A stretch of DNA of 23,037 bases, taken from contig DASUFI010000203.1 of NCBI GenBank assembly GCA_036274635.1, positions 1-23,037 of the forward strand. The letters are read 5' to 3'. Both the position numbers and the translations under genes were made by a program. The DNA is from DASUFI01 sp036274635. Its GTDB lineage: Bacteria > Planctomycetota > B15-G4. The notes beneath the pieces were generated by a model. That model was not told where the DNA came from, made no database searches, and saw only the letters and a program-made list of their open reading frames with translations. Shown piece by piece: positions 1 to 9,400 of the stretch (position 1 is the first letter of the stretch; each line of letters starts with the position of its first letter).

Positions 1-101
1 AGCGCTTCGTCAAGGGCCCGCCCTCGCCACCGGCCCTGCCGGCGGCGGTCTGGATCAATCCCCCCGCGCCCACGCCCGAGCTGCTCGCCGCGACTCAATG
101 A
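1..101 (+). CDS. 3' end of an unidentified gene (partial)
   Basis: Reading frame 3 is open from the window edge to a TGA at 99-101 and encodes about 32 residues, rich in proline and alanine, ending in LLAATQ. The composition looks like a natural C-terminus rather than a shadow frame, but no family can be recognised from so short a piece. Its last 7 bases overlap the last bases of the convergent repeat-protein gene on the minus strand. That tight overlap matters because the minus-strand gene looks 3'-truncated at exactly this place. Confidence 0.4.
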   Translation, partial: RFVKGPPSPPALPAAVWINPPAPTPELLAATQ

Positions 102-2449
102 ACTTCCATGCAGACTGTCTCACAATCGTTGACAACTACCGCTCCATCCTCGACGACGAGACCAGTCACGCGGCCGTCGCCCAACACCACGTCAATCGTG
201 CGCTGCTCGCTCTTCTGCAATTCGAGACTCCCGACTGAACTCGAGCCGCCACCGCCTGTCACCATGCCCACGAATTCCAGCTGGCCGATCAACGCTGGTT
301 TCCACTCCCACTCGCCGTGCGAGTCGCCGCGGACCGCGTGAAGCGTGCGGCCACTTGCTCGGACGCGTGACACAAAGACCCACGCCCCAGCGGCAGGCGT
401 CCCATCGGAGTGCAGGACACGGCCGCTCACCGACGCGTCGGGTTGCTTGCGAAGGTCGAGTTGCACCCGCTCGCCAGCGTGCAGGTCAAACTCGATCGTT
501 GGATTGTCCTCCACCAGCCAGCGACCGAGCGGCATGTCGCTCAACTCGTAGTGTCCGGCGGAATCCGATCGCGCGCTGAAGACCTTGGCGGGGACGCCAT
601 CCTTCTCGCGGCGATGGAACTCTTTCTCGACGCCGCGCTCGGGCTTGCCGTCGACGCCGAAGCACGTGCCGAAGACACTGGCGGCGAACGGCAGGACCAG
701 GTCCACCTCGGAGGGCGATTCGCCCTCGACCACGAATACGGTCTGAGCGACCGGTGCACGATCGGGGCCGTCCCCTACCAGCGTCCATTCGCCTGGCCCG
801 AGGTCGGGCAACTCGTAGTGGCCGGTCTTGTCCGGCTGCACAACACGCTGCTTTGCGCGCCAGGAGTCTTGGGGCTGCAGCACGACCTCGGCGCCCGGCA
901 CGACGGCGCCATCGCTCCCGAGCACGCGGCCCTGCAGCACGGCCCCTCGAATCAGGGAGACCTGCCGCGAGACATCCTCCGGCGGAGTCGCACCGTCGAG
1001 GTCGAAGATCTGCGACGCATACCCCGGCGCCGCCACAGTGACTTGCGTCCGCGCCAGGCCCAGCCGTGAGACGACGACCTCGCCGGGCGCGGCGCCGGGC
1101 TCAGTGGGCAGCGGGATCGCCTGAAGCCAGGAGCTCTTCGACTTGCTGGAGCTGCGCAGACCCTCTGCCTGCGCGCCTGCCACGGGCTCGCCCGTAGCGG
1201 CATCGACGACCCTAAGGTGCAGCGTAGCCGGCTGTCCGAGCGTGACCGCCACCACGCTGCGTCCAGGCAGCAGATCATCCATCCGGACCGGCTCGAAGCC
1301 GGCTGCCTCCACCAGCAGGCTGTAGTTGATGGGTCGCAGGGTGTCGATCGAGAAGCGGCCCTGGTCGTCGGTACGAACGCCCTGCTCGTCACGCGATGCG
1401 TACATCCAGCGCACGACCGGGTCGGGCTCGCCCCGGCCCAAGCGCGCAGCCGGGTCGTTCGAAGCGGCGACGAGTACACGTGCGTCGGCCAGCGGCCCAC
1501 CAGACTCGTCGCGAACGATCCCCGTCAGTCCTGCCCCCGCATCCATCGCAATGTCGCCGAGGTCGCTTGCCTGACCGGCTGTGATTGCGGTGAGGTCGTC
1601 CAGCCAGCGGTCGAGAAAGCCCTCTGCCTGAACGCCGACCTGCACCGTCCCATCCCACAGCTCGCCGCTCTCGAAAGCTCCGTCTTCGCCCGAGCGCGTG
1701 CTCGCGAACACGCCTGTGAGCACTTCGAAACTCGCGTCCTCTCCGACGATCCCTTCGAGGGAGCGGCCGCGCAGCTTCGAAAGCATGATGGTTGCGCCAG
1801 CCACGGGCCGCCGGGCCCGATCCACGACTCGGCCGGAAACCCAGCCACCTGGCTCGAGCACGATGTCGCGCGTGTCGTAATCGCCGCCTGAGAAGCCCTG
1901 GCACCTGTGGCTGCGAATCGCGTGTGCGCCCTCGACCACGACGAGCATCGGGTCCACGAACATGCCGGTTGGATCAGGCCCGCTGATGTGACGACCTTGG
2001 AGTTCGAATCGGCCATCGCGACTCGTCAGCGTGCGGGGCAAGGCCTCGATGGCGGCGCGATCAGACCACATGGAGTCTGCGAGACCATAGGACTCGCTCG
2101 TGGCGGCGTTCGGCCAGTAGATGACGGTCGCATCCGCGAGTGGAACTCCGAGGTGGTCGACGACTCGCCCGCGGAACGTGCTGAGTGCTGCGGGTTTCCG
2201 CGCCTCTCGAGCTATCCCCTGCGAGGCTGCCTGGGCCAGTGCGCTCTCGGCTGCTTGCGTGAGAGGCTGGGGCGCCGGAGAGTCGGCTTCCGGGGGCAGC
2301 GACGCCGACGCGGCAGGCGTCAGATCATTGGCCGAGATTTTTGCTCGACCGTCCTCCGGCTCGGTCCTGCCGGCCGATCCCAGCCAGAACGCGAATCCGA
2401 CGAGCAGTCCCATGCCCACGAGCACCACAAGGGGCAACGTCCTGCGCAT
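95..2449 (-). CDS. Membrane-anchored CarbR-repeat protein, sigma-less paralog
   Basis: The 784-residue protein begins with two arginines and a hydrophobic helix (about residues 4-24). This is a signal anchor that would leave the rest outside the cytoplasmic membrane. After an Ala/Pro-rich linker come seven carboxypeptidase-regulatory-like repeats, each opening with a GRVVD-type strand followed by a G/A-A-x-V strand, the usual CarbR/CnaB-like beta-sandwich pattern. The repeats align one-to-one with repeats 1-7 of the protein encoded at 2865-6302; both share a WPN motif in repeat 1 and a GGDYD motif just before repeat 2. That relative has an N-terminal sigma factor and nine repeats. Here the sigma part is absent, and the protein ends about 20 residues into repeat 8, just after GRVTG. 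A purine-rich GGAG lies a little upstream of the ATG. The molecular role is unknown; ligand or polysaccharide binding is possible. The coding call is strong, the function weak. Confidence 0.88.
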   Translation of the reverse strand: MRRTLPLVVLVGMGLLVGFAFWLGSAGRTEPEDGRAKISANDLTPAASASLPPEADSPAPQPLTQAAESALAQAASQGIAREARKPAALSTFRGRVVDHLGVPLADATVIYWPNAATSESYGLADSMWSDRAAIEALPRTLTSRDGRFELQGRHISGPDPTGMFVDPMLVVVEGAHAIRSHRCQGFSGGDYDTRDIVLEPGGWVSGRVVDRARRPVAGATIMLSKLRGRSLEGIVGEDASFEVLTGVFASTRSGEDGAFESGELWDGTVQVGVQAEGFLDRWLDDLTAITAGQASDLGDIAMDAGAGLTGIVRDESGGPLADARVLVAASNDPAARLGRGEPDPVVRWMYASRDEQGVRTDDQGRFSIDTLRPINYSLLVEAAGFEPVRMDDLLPGRSVVAVTLGQPATLHLRVVDAATGEPVAGAQAEGLRSSSKSKSSWLQAIPLPTEPGAAPGEVVVSRLGLARTQVTVAAPGYASQIFDLDGATPPEDVSRQVSLIRGAVLQGRVLGSDGAVVPGAEVVLQPQDSWRAKQRVVQPDKTGHYELPDLGPGEWTLVGDGPDRAPVAQTVFVVEGESPSEVDLVLPFAASVFGTCFGVDGKPERGVEKEFHRREKDGVPAKVFSARSDSAGHYELSDMPLGRWLVEDNPTIEFDLHAGERVQLDLRKQPDASVSGRVLHSDGTPAAGAWVFVSRVRASGRTLHAVRGDSHGEWEWKPALIGQLEFVGMVTGGGGSSSVGSLELQKSEQRTIDVVLGDGRVTGLVVEDGAVVVNDCETVCMEVH

Positions 2450-2576
2450 CCTGCGACTCCGCCGACTCCGACCAAGCTACCGCACCGGTACCCAGGCCGT
2501 CAGGTTATGCGGCGGGTTAACCGTCGAGTACTCACGGAGATTCCCTGAGCCGTGTGCGGACGGCGCTCGGGCCAGC
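2450..2576. promoter_or_regulatory. Divergent intergenic region with a GGTTAACC palindrome
   Basis: These 127 bases separate the divergent starts of the sigma-less repeat protein and the small DUF2188-like gene, so promoters for both should lie here. A perfect 8-bp palindrome, GGTTAACC, sits at 2515-2522 and AGTACT follows a few bases later. No convincing -35/-10 pair is visible. The TGTCA-N20-TTCTG element seen before the two sigma-fusion genes is absent, so this paralog is probably controlled differently. Confidence 0.35.
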
Positions 2577-2744
2577 ATGACGACGCTCCGCACGCAGGAG
2601 GAGGCAGAGAAGCACGCCAAGGAGCAGATCACGGCCGCCGGCGGCGGCGAGGTTCGCATCCAGGGTCGCGACGGAAAGTGGCGCGACTCGGACACGATGC
2701 CGAGCGGGGATGACCCGCCGAGCAAGCGCGATACGAAGCACTGA
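2577..2744 (+). CDS. Small DUF2188-like protein
   Basis: This 55-residue protein has a helix of the TQEEAEKHAKEQ type, then a strand-turn-strand with a GRDGKWRDSDT segment. That matches the second half of DUF2188 proteins, in which an amphipathic helix (EAI..AR..A) is followed by L.IHGRDGRI...S. The usual first strand (W.V...G...A) is missing, so it is either a short variant or an N-terminally shortened copy. The ATG at 2577 was chosen because the frame upstream of it has no domain character and runs antisense to the neighbouring gene. The ribosome binding site is weak. Function of the family is unknown. It is divergent from the repeat protein at 95-2449 and convergent with the sigma fusion ending at 2865. 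Confidence 0.6.
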   Translation: MTTLRTQEEAEKHAKEQITAAGGGEVRIQGRDGKWRDSDTMPSGDDPPSKRDTKH

Positions 2745-2789
2745 GGGCGCGGGGCGTCGACTTGTGCTCCGCGCATCCCAGTCCCGCTG

Positions 2790-2810
2790 TGCCGGCGAAG
2801 TGCGCCGGCA
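2790..2810. terminator. Candidate bidirectional terminator hairpin
   Basis: A perfect 8-bp stem (TGCCGGCG at 2790-2797, CGCCGGCA at 2803-2810) with a 5-nt loop lies between the ends of two convergent genes (stops at 2744 and 2865). There is no T-tract on either side, so it is a hairpin candidate rather than a classical intrinsic terminator. Confidence 0.4.
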
Positions 2811-2864
2811 GTGCCGCCCGGCCGGGAGTGCGGTGCATCACCCTCTCGGTCGCGCAGGCCGTCG

Positions 2865-5800
2865 TTAGGGCTGGGCGACGAGGTCGACCTCCAGCTCCTG
2901 CCCCGGCTCGAGCGTGACGACGCGATCAGAGATCACGCGCTTCTGTTCCGTGATCGTGAGGCGCCACTCGCCGGCGACCAGCCAAGCCAGATCGTAGCGG
3001 CCGGCCTCTACGCCGCACGTCCGCGGTCCGCCCGGCCCGTCGGCGACCAGATAGAGGCCGTCGTGCACCGGCACGCCGGAGGCGAGCGTGACGTGACCCG
3101 AGATGCGTCCTGTGCGCTGCACGCGAATGAGCAGGTCAACGGTCTGACCCGGCGCCAATTCGAACGGCGCCTGCTTCTCGGCGCGCACACCCGGCGGAGC
3201 CACGCTCACGTCGTAGCGTGCCGGACCGAGGTGGTTCAGCTCGAAGCGGCCGTCCGAATCCGTGGCCACGCCGAACTCGTATTCCTCGACTCCCATGCCG
3301 ACCCAACCGTAGCTGATGTTCTTGCCGTCGTTCGCTACAGCGAGCACCCGCACGATCGCGCTCGGTAGCGGCACGTCGCCGGGCAGCACGACCCGGCCGG
3401 TCACGCGACCCTCGCCGATGTGCAGGTCGAGCGTGCGTTGCTCGCCCTCGACCAGGTCGACGGTCACGTGCTCGCTCGATCCGCCACCAACCAAGGTGGC
3501 CACGATGTCCAGCGGGCCGGGGGTCGGGACCACCTGGAGCCAGTGTCCGTTCTCGTCCGTGCGGCCCATCAGGGAGTGGCGTAAGTCCGGCGCGACGAGC
3601 ATCGACACGAAGACCCACGCGTTGGCGACAGGCGTCCCGTCGGAGCGCAGCACGCTACCTTGCAGGAGCGTCTCCGGCTTGTCGTGCAGATCGAGCTGCA
3701 GGCTCTGTCCCGCCGCAAGGTCGATCTCCTGCACGACGCCGCCACGGACGACCTGCCAATGGCCGATGGGCATGTCGACCTGCTCGTAGTGGCCGGCGGC
3801 GTCACTCCGCGTATCGCGCTGCCGATAACCGGGACCCGGCGTGGTTGGCATGAAATAGATCCGGGTGCCGGCCTCCGGCGTGCCGTCGGCGTCGAAGCAG
3901 GTGCCGAAGACGACTGCCGCGCTCGGCACGATGATGTCGACAACACGACGCGTCTCGCCTACGGTCAGAGTCTCGTCGAACTCGGTGGGCGACCAGCCGT
4001 CCGCGTCGGCCGAGAGGGTCCAATCGCCCGCCGCGACGCCGCGGAACTCGAAGTGGCCCGCCGCGTCCGGGTGTACCGTCTCCGTGTGCTGCGCGACCTC
4101 GGAACCCTTCGGGCGCAGCGTGAGCACGGCGTCCGGCCGCGGCGCGCCATCATCGCCGACGACGCGGCCTGCCAGCACGGACTCGGGAATGAGCGCGACG
4201 CCGCGCTGCACCGCCTCCGGCGGCGTCGCACCAGCCAGCTCGAGCCTCTGCGTCGCGTGGCCCGGCGCGCTCACGGTGACCCGCGTGAGCACGCTGCCCA
4301 GGCCTTCGACGACGAAGCTGCCGAGCGTTGCGCCGGCCACTACCGGCAGCTCGATCGACTCCGGACTGGACTTGCCGGCGGAGCAGCGCCAGGCCTGCAC
4401 CTTGGCCTCGGGCAGCGGCCGGCCGTCCGCGCGGCTCGTCACGTCGAGGCGCAGCGTGGCCGCGCGTTGCAGGACAATGCCAACATCGGCGTGGCCTGGT
4501 AGCAGGTCGTCGATTAGCTGCGGATCGCAACCGGCTGCGGAGACGACAAGGCTGTGGTTCGTGAGTTCGAGGTGCGGGACATCGAAGTGACCCGACGCAT
4601 CGGTCAGCGTGCCCTTCTCGTCCGCGGTCCGCACGAGCTGCACCACGACGTCGTCCGGCGCTCTCTCGATCCAGGCAGGACGCAGGTCGCCGGACGGTAC
4701 CGCCACGACGCGGGCGCCCTCGATCGCGGCTCCGGCGCCGTCGCGAACCTGCCCGGACAGCGTCACGCCGCTATCGAGTACCACGTCGCCGAGGTCCGTC
4801 GCGCGGCCCGCCGTGATCGGCCGGAGGACGACATAGTCGTCGAACCACAGGTCGAGGAACCCATCGGCGGAAACGCCCACCTGAACGCCCCCCTCCCACA
4901 GGCCGCCAGTGCGGAAGCGCCCGTCCGCGCCGGAGAGCGTGCGGGCGAAGACGGCCGACAGCCACGGATCATCGTCCGGGGTCACGCCGCTCAAGGCTTT
5001 CGCGCGCTGGTTCCCCGGCTTGACTGACGCGCCCCCCACCGGTTGACCGCGGCCGTCCACGACACGTCCTTCGAACCAGCCGCCCGGCACGAGCGCGAGG
5101 ACGCCGGCGTCGTAGTCGCCGCCTGCGTACAGCCTGCAGCGGTGCGTGCGGTTGGCGTAGCCGTCAGCCATCGCGACGAGCGACGGATCGTCGCCGCTGG
5201 GTGTGGTGCCCTGGCCCGCGACGAAGCGGCACGTCATCTCGAACCCGCCGTCGTCGCCAGCCACGGCGTGCGGGAGCGCAGCCAGCTGGACGAGCGACAC
5301 CTCCACTTTGCGGTCGACCCCGTAGCTGGGAGCGGTGAGCTCGTTGGGCCAATAGACCACCGTCGCGCCGAAGAGCGGTAGGCCGGCATCGTCGACGACT
5401 CGGCCGCGGAAGGTGAAGGATGGCGGGCCGTCGTTCTCACCGGAGGACGGCGAACCCAAGGTCGCCGTGGCCTGCTCCGCGGCGAGTGTCTCGGCCGTCG
5501 CAACGCCCGGAGCCGGCAGTAGCGAGTCCTCAGCGACGGGCTCCGCGCTGACGACCGGAGAACTGCCCGGCGTGCCGCCCGGCGTAGCCCGGAAGCTGTC
5601 ACCCATCGCGTACCAGGTCCCGCCCACGACGCAGCACAACAGCACCAGACCGATAACCAGCTTCGCGATGCCCGACTCCACGGTCTTGGCCACGAGCACT
5701 CCTCCGAAATGACCGAGGGTGGGTGTGCCGCCAGAGAACGCGCCCGGCAGCGAAGCCACCGGCAGCAGTGCGCGCAGCCGCCCCGACCGGTCGTCGTCGA

Positions 5801-6302
5801 GCAGCTGCTGCAGGCGCGCGCGCAGTTGCTGTCTTGCTCGCGATAGTCGCTGGTGCACGGCGTCGGATGAGACGCCGCTCTGTGCGGCGATCTCGGCCAC
5901 CGATCGCCCCTCGAAGTACCTTGCGACGAGGAGCGAGTAGGCGGCTTCCTCCAGCCCGCTCATGGCCTCGACGAGGCTGCGTAGCGCCTCGCGATGCACC
6001 GCCACGTCGATCGTGGACGGCAGGACCTCGGGCCGGGCGGCGGCTTGCTCGCGCCGCTGGCGGCGGGCACTGGAGCGGCCGGCGTGCTCAGCCAGCCGCC
6101 GCGTCGCGGTCGCGAGCCACGCGCGCAAGCGAGGTCCCGTTCGGGCGTCGGGCGGCGTCCGCTGCAAGGCCAGCAGACACACTTGCTGGAGCACCTCGTC
6201 GGTCACGTCCGGGTCGGCGACGAGGCGCTGCGCGAGTGCGCGGACCCAGCCCAGCTGGGCCAGGAGCTCATCGGACCGGAGGGCGTCGCCGTCGGCATCC
6301 AT
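2865..6302 (-). CDS. ECF sigma factor fused to TM helix and nine CarbR repeats
   Basis: The 1145-residue protein has three parts. Residues 10-85 resemble sigma-70 region 2 (DVTDEVLQQVCLLAL in place of the common AEDLVQDTF block, then RAWLATATRRL and an arginine-rich stretch). Residues 115-165 resemble region 4 (RYFEGRSVAEIAAQSGV, then QRLSRARQQL, a helix-turn-helix). A hydrophobic helix at about 213-234 follows, then an Ala/Pro/Glu linker and nine CarbR-like beta-sandwich repeats from about residue 297 to the end. The expected topology is sigma domain in the cytoplasm and repeats outside. Sigma and repeat parts are in one uninterrupted frame. The start is supported by the downstream paralog, whose sigma domain begins at the same offset. 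No anti-sigma gene is adjacent. Presumably the extracytoplasmic repeats gate sigma activity, either through conformation or through proteolytic release; that is inference. SD is weak. Confidence 0.9.
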   Translation of the reverse strand: MDADGDALRSDELLAQLGWVRALAQRLVADPDVTDEVLQQVCLLALQRTPPDARTGPRLRAWLATATRRLAEHAGRSSARRQRREQAAARPEVLPSTIDVAVHREALRSLVEAMSGLEEAAYSLLVARYFEGRSVAEIAAQSGVSSDAVHQRLSRARQQLRARLQQLLDDDRSGRLRALLPVASLPGAFSGGTPTLGHFGGVLVAKTVESGIAKLVIGLVLLCCVVGGTWYAMGDSFRATPGGTPGSSPVVSAEPVAEDSLLPAPGVATAETLAAEQATATLGSPSSGENDGPPSFTFRGRVVDDAGLPLFGATVVYWPNELTAPSYGVDRKVEVSLVQLAALPHAVAGDDGGFEMTCRFVAGQGTTPSGDDPSLVAMADGYANRTHRCRLYAGGDYDAGVLALVPGGWFEGRVVDGRGQPVGGASVKPGNQRAKALSGVTPDDDPWLSAVFARTLSGADGRFRTGGLWEGGVQVGVSADGFLDLWFDDYVVLRPITAGRATDLGDVVLDSGVTLSGQVRDGAGAAIEGARVVAVPSGDLRPAWIERAPDDVVVQLVRTADEKGTLTDASGHFDVPHLELTNHSLVVSAAGCDPQLIDDLLPGHADVGIVLQRAATLRLDVTSRADGRPLPEAKVQAWRCSAGKSSPESIELPVVAGATLGSFVVEGLGSVLTRVTVSAPGHATQRLELAGATPPEAVQRGVALIPESVLAGRVVGDDGAPRPDAVLTLRPKGSEVAQHTETVHPDAAGHFEFRGVAAGDWTLSADADGWSPTEFDETLTVGETRRVVDIIVPSAAVVFGTCFDADGTPEAGTRIYFMPTTPGPGYRQRDTRSDAAGHYEQVDMPIGHWQVVRGGVVQEIDLAAGQSLQLDLHDKPETLLQGSVLRSDGTPVANAWVFVSMLVAPDLRHSLMGRTDENGHWLQVVPTPGPLDIVATLVGGGSSEHVTVDLVEGEQRTLDLHIGEGRVTGRVVLPGDVPLPSAIVRVLAVANDGKNISYGWVGMGVEEYEFGVATDSDGRFELNHLGPARYDVSVAPPGVRAEKQAPFELAPGQTVDLLIRVQRTGRISGHVTLASGVPVHDGLYLVADGPGGPRTCGVEAGRYDLAWLVAGEWRLTITEQKRVISDRVVTLEPGQELEVDLVAQP

Positions 6303-6342
6303 GTGGCGCCTACAGAATCCCGCCGAATGGCGAGGGCTGACA
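6303..6342 (-). promoter_or_regulatory. Conserved upstream element TGTCA-N20-TTCTG (copy 1)
   Basis: Reading on the minus strand toward the ATG at 6302, TTGTCA (TGTCA at 6342-6338) is followed by exactly 20 bases, then TTCTG (6317-6313) and 10 bases before the start. The same two blocks with the same 20-base spacing precede the paralog at 10049, and GGCGGG directly precedes the second block in both. It could be a promoter used or autoregulated by the encoded sigma domain, with a very short leader, or simply residual homology from the duplication. Confidence 0.45.
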
Positions 6343-6428
6343 AGGGATTGTCGCGAGTCATAGCCCCGAAGTGCCGCCGCTCCTGCACGAGGACCGAGCG
6401 AGAGACGTCACCCGGACCGGGACGGCTC

Positions 6429-9400
6429 TCAGGGATACGTGAGCGCCACCGTGCTGGCGCTGCCCTCCGTCAACACCACCTGGGCCTGCGCCGAGACATC
6501 CGGCGCGATCGTGACCGTTACGAGATGCGCGCCAGCGTGCAGCGGACTGAAGAAGAATGTGCCGTCGTCGGTGTGCAGCGCGCGCGAGTAGGTGTCGCCG
6601 GGCTCGATGCACTTGAGCGACACCTCGACGTGCGGCGGCACGGGCGCGCCGCTCGCGCTCGCGATCGTGCCGCTCAGGCTCGCGCCGCGGGGCATGCGCA
6701 CGTCTACGGCCAGCTCGCCGCCGGCCGCTGGCACGACGACCGGATCCGACATGGTGAGGAGGTGTGTTCCTCCCCAGGATTCAGGCCCGAGGATCAAATA
6801 CCCGTGCGGCGGAGAGGCTGATCCTCCCCCAACAGCCTGCACGCTGTAGGTCTCGGGCGGGACGTCCTGGAAGACGAAGATGCCGTCCGCGTCCGCCTTC
6901 TGCGTCTCACCGACCGCCCTGGAAGCCTTGTACAGTCGCAACCGCGCGAACGGCACCGGCGCCCCGGACTCCCGATCCACCGCGCGACACGTGATCGTGC
7001 TGCTGCCGATCGTCAGCGTCACGAAGCTGCGCTGCCCGGGAACGAGCGCGACCTGCACTTCGGGGCCCGGCGTGCCGGTCGCGCCCGTCGCCTGAACGAT
7101 CCGGTCGCCCTTCCAGACGCCGTGCATGCTGAAGGCGCCGCGCTCGTCCGTGGTCGCGCTTCCGGACACCTGGAAGAAGTTGAAGGCCCCGCCCTTGATC
7201 ACGACGTGCGCGCCGGCGGCCGGCAGCCCGTCGCGGAGCACGATGCCGTCGAGGACCGCATCGGCCGGGAGCTGGAGAACGAGCCGGTTCTCTTCGCCCG
7301 CGCGCACGTCCACGTGCTGCTCCACGGCCCGGTTGAACACGACCAGCCGCCATGACCCGGGCACGACCGACGCGAAGGCAAAGGCGCCGTTGCCGTCCGT
7401 GGTGAAGATCTCGGCGTAGTAACCCCGGTTGGTGGTGTCCTCGGGCTGCAGGCCCACCTGCTGACCCGCCGAGGGTTCACCCGCTGGCTCGAGCACCAGG
7501 CCCGCGATGGTGCCGGCCTCGTCCAGCACGATGTCCGTGCGCGTGGTTTCGCCCGCCGTCACCTGCACGGGCGGCGGCCGGACGGCGGCGCGGTGCTCGG
7601 CGCTGGCTTGCAGCTGCCACGTCCCGTCCACGAGATCGTCCAGGGCAAAGCTGCCGTCGGCAGCCGTGAGCGTCTCGAGCGGCTGCTGCATGCGCGCCTG
7701 CACAGTCTGCGCTTCGCGGTGCGCGGTGTACTCGGCCGACTCGCCCCGGCCGATCAGTCCCTTCGCCGCCTCCTCGAAGGTGGTTTCGTCGATGACCGGC
7801 GGCGGGACGAGTTCCGCGGAGACCCGTGCGCCCACCACGACCTCGTGTGCGCTGTTCGTGACGACGCCGCGAAGGCTGCCGCCCGGATGCATGCCCAGCA
7901 CGGCGACGCCGTCGGAGGCGACTTCCGACGGATGCACGATGAAGGCCTCGCTGGCATGGCCGGGGCTCGTGACGTGCACGCCAACGCCCATGCCGCAGAC
8001 GTCCGAGATCACATGCGTCGGGCTCGGCATGCCCGCTGCCGAGCTGCCCTGCGGCAGCGCACGTTCGACGCTCAGCACTTCCGGCACCGGCGCGTGCTGA
8101 AGGGGCGTGGGCGCAAGTCTCCAGGCCGAGACGGCGGCAGCAGGGAGCGGCTCGTGAGTCGCCGCGTCCTCAACCCGCAACGCCAGCGACCGCTGAGGCG
8201 CCAGCCGCAGCTCGCGTCCGATCGCGCCGGCAGGCACCAGCGCTTGAAAGCCTGGCTCGAAACCAGCATGAGTGGCGATGAGCGTCGACGGCTGCGTCGG
8301 CGCGCAGTCGATTGTGAACGTGCCGTCGGAGCCGGAGCGAGCGGATGGCAGCAGGCTCGCATCGCCGACCTCGACGAGTGCCGTGTGAATGCTCTCTGGG
8401 TCCGCGGTGAGACTGCTCGGCGTGCCCGGGACCGCGATCACCGTGACACCTGAAAGCGGCTGGCCTTCCAGACTGCGGACGATGCCGCTCAGCGAGGTGC
8501 CGGCGCCCAACTCCACGACACCCACGTCAGTGTGCCCTTCGGGGAACAGCGCGACCGGCTGGACATCCTGGTCGCAGACGCCTGAAGCCATGACTCGAAC
8601 GCGCCCCGTCCCGATCGGAAGAGAAGCCAACTCGAAGCGACCGTCGTCATCGGTGCGGACGTCGAGGAGGAGTGCGAGAGAGTTCGCCAGCCGGCGGTCG
8701 CGCGTGGCGGGGATTACCTCAGTCGCGGTCCAGTCCAGCGCGCCGACGATGGCGTGGCGGACGGGTCGTCCGGCCGAATCGACGGCCAGGCCCGTGACGC
8801 GCGACGTCGGGGGCAACCTTATCTCGCCCACGTCCAGCACGCCGTTGCGCACGACGTCACGGCAGGGGCGCACCCAGAGTCCGTGGTCAGGATGATGCAC
8901 GACGAGCTGCGCGTAGCGTTCAAGCGGCGCGTACAGCACCGTCGCATCGGGCAGCAACGCCGTCGTGATCGTGAAGGCGCCGCTCGCGTCCGTCTGCACG
9001 GTCGGCCAGGCGAGTTGTTCGGCTGGGAGGCTGTCGTGCTGCTGGCGCAGACATGCGGCCAGTAGGTCCTCGGTCGCAGGCGCGAAGGCGTGTTGCGATG
9101 CGGCGTTGGGCACGCACACCACCGTGGCTCCTGCCACCGGCTCGCCCGTCGCGGCCACGACGGTCCCCGTGATTGTGGCCTTGAAGGCACCGGTGGGCAG
9201 AGGCGGTGCGGCGCGCTCCGGCTCGGGTGCGAGAGGCTTTGGCGCGGACGTATCGCCCTGCGCGAGCAGCCCGGACGTGGCCACCAGCTCACCAGGCAGA
9301 TTGTCGTCCGGCCGAGCCACGACCTGCTTCGCGCCCGACGCATCGTCCCGGCCGAACAGCCACACGGCTCCGCCGAGACACGCCACGATCAAGGCGCCCA

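Noticed and set aside
410..1069. Plus-strand frame of about 220 codons inside the sigma-less repeat gene
   Set aside because: Antisense shadow; the minus-strand repeats align with two paralogs.
2450..2864. Remains of a sigma domain upstream of the sigma-less paralog
   Set aside because: None of the minus-strand frames here shows region 2 or region 4 motifs, and the stretch is shorter than a sigma domain would need.
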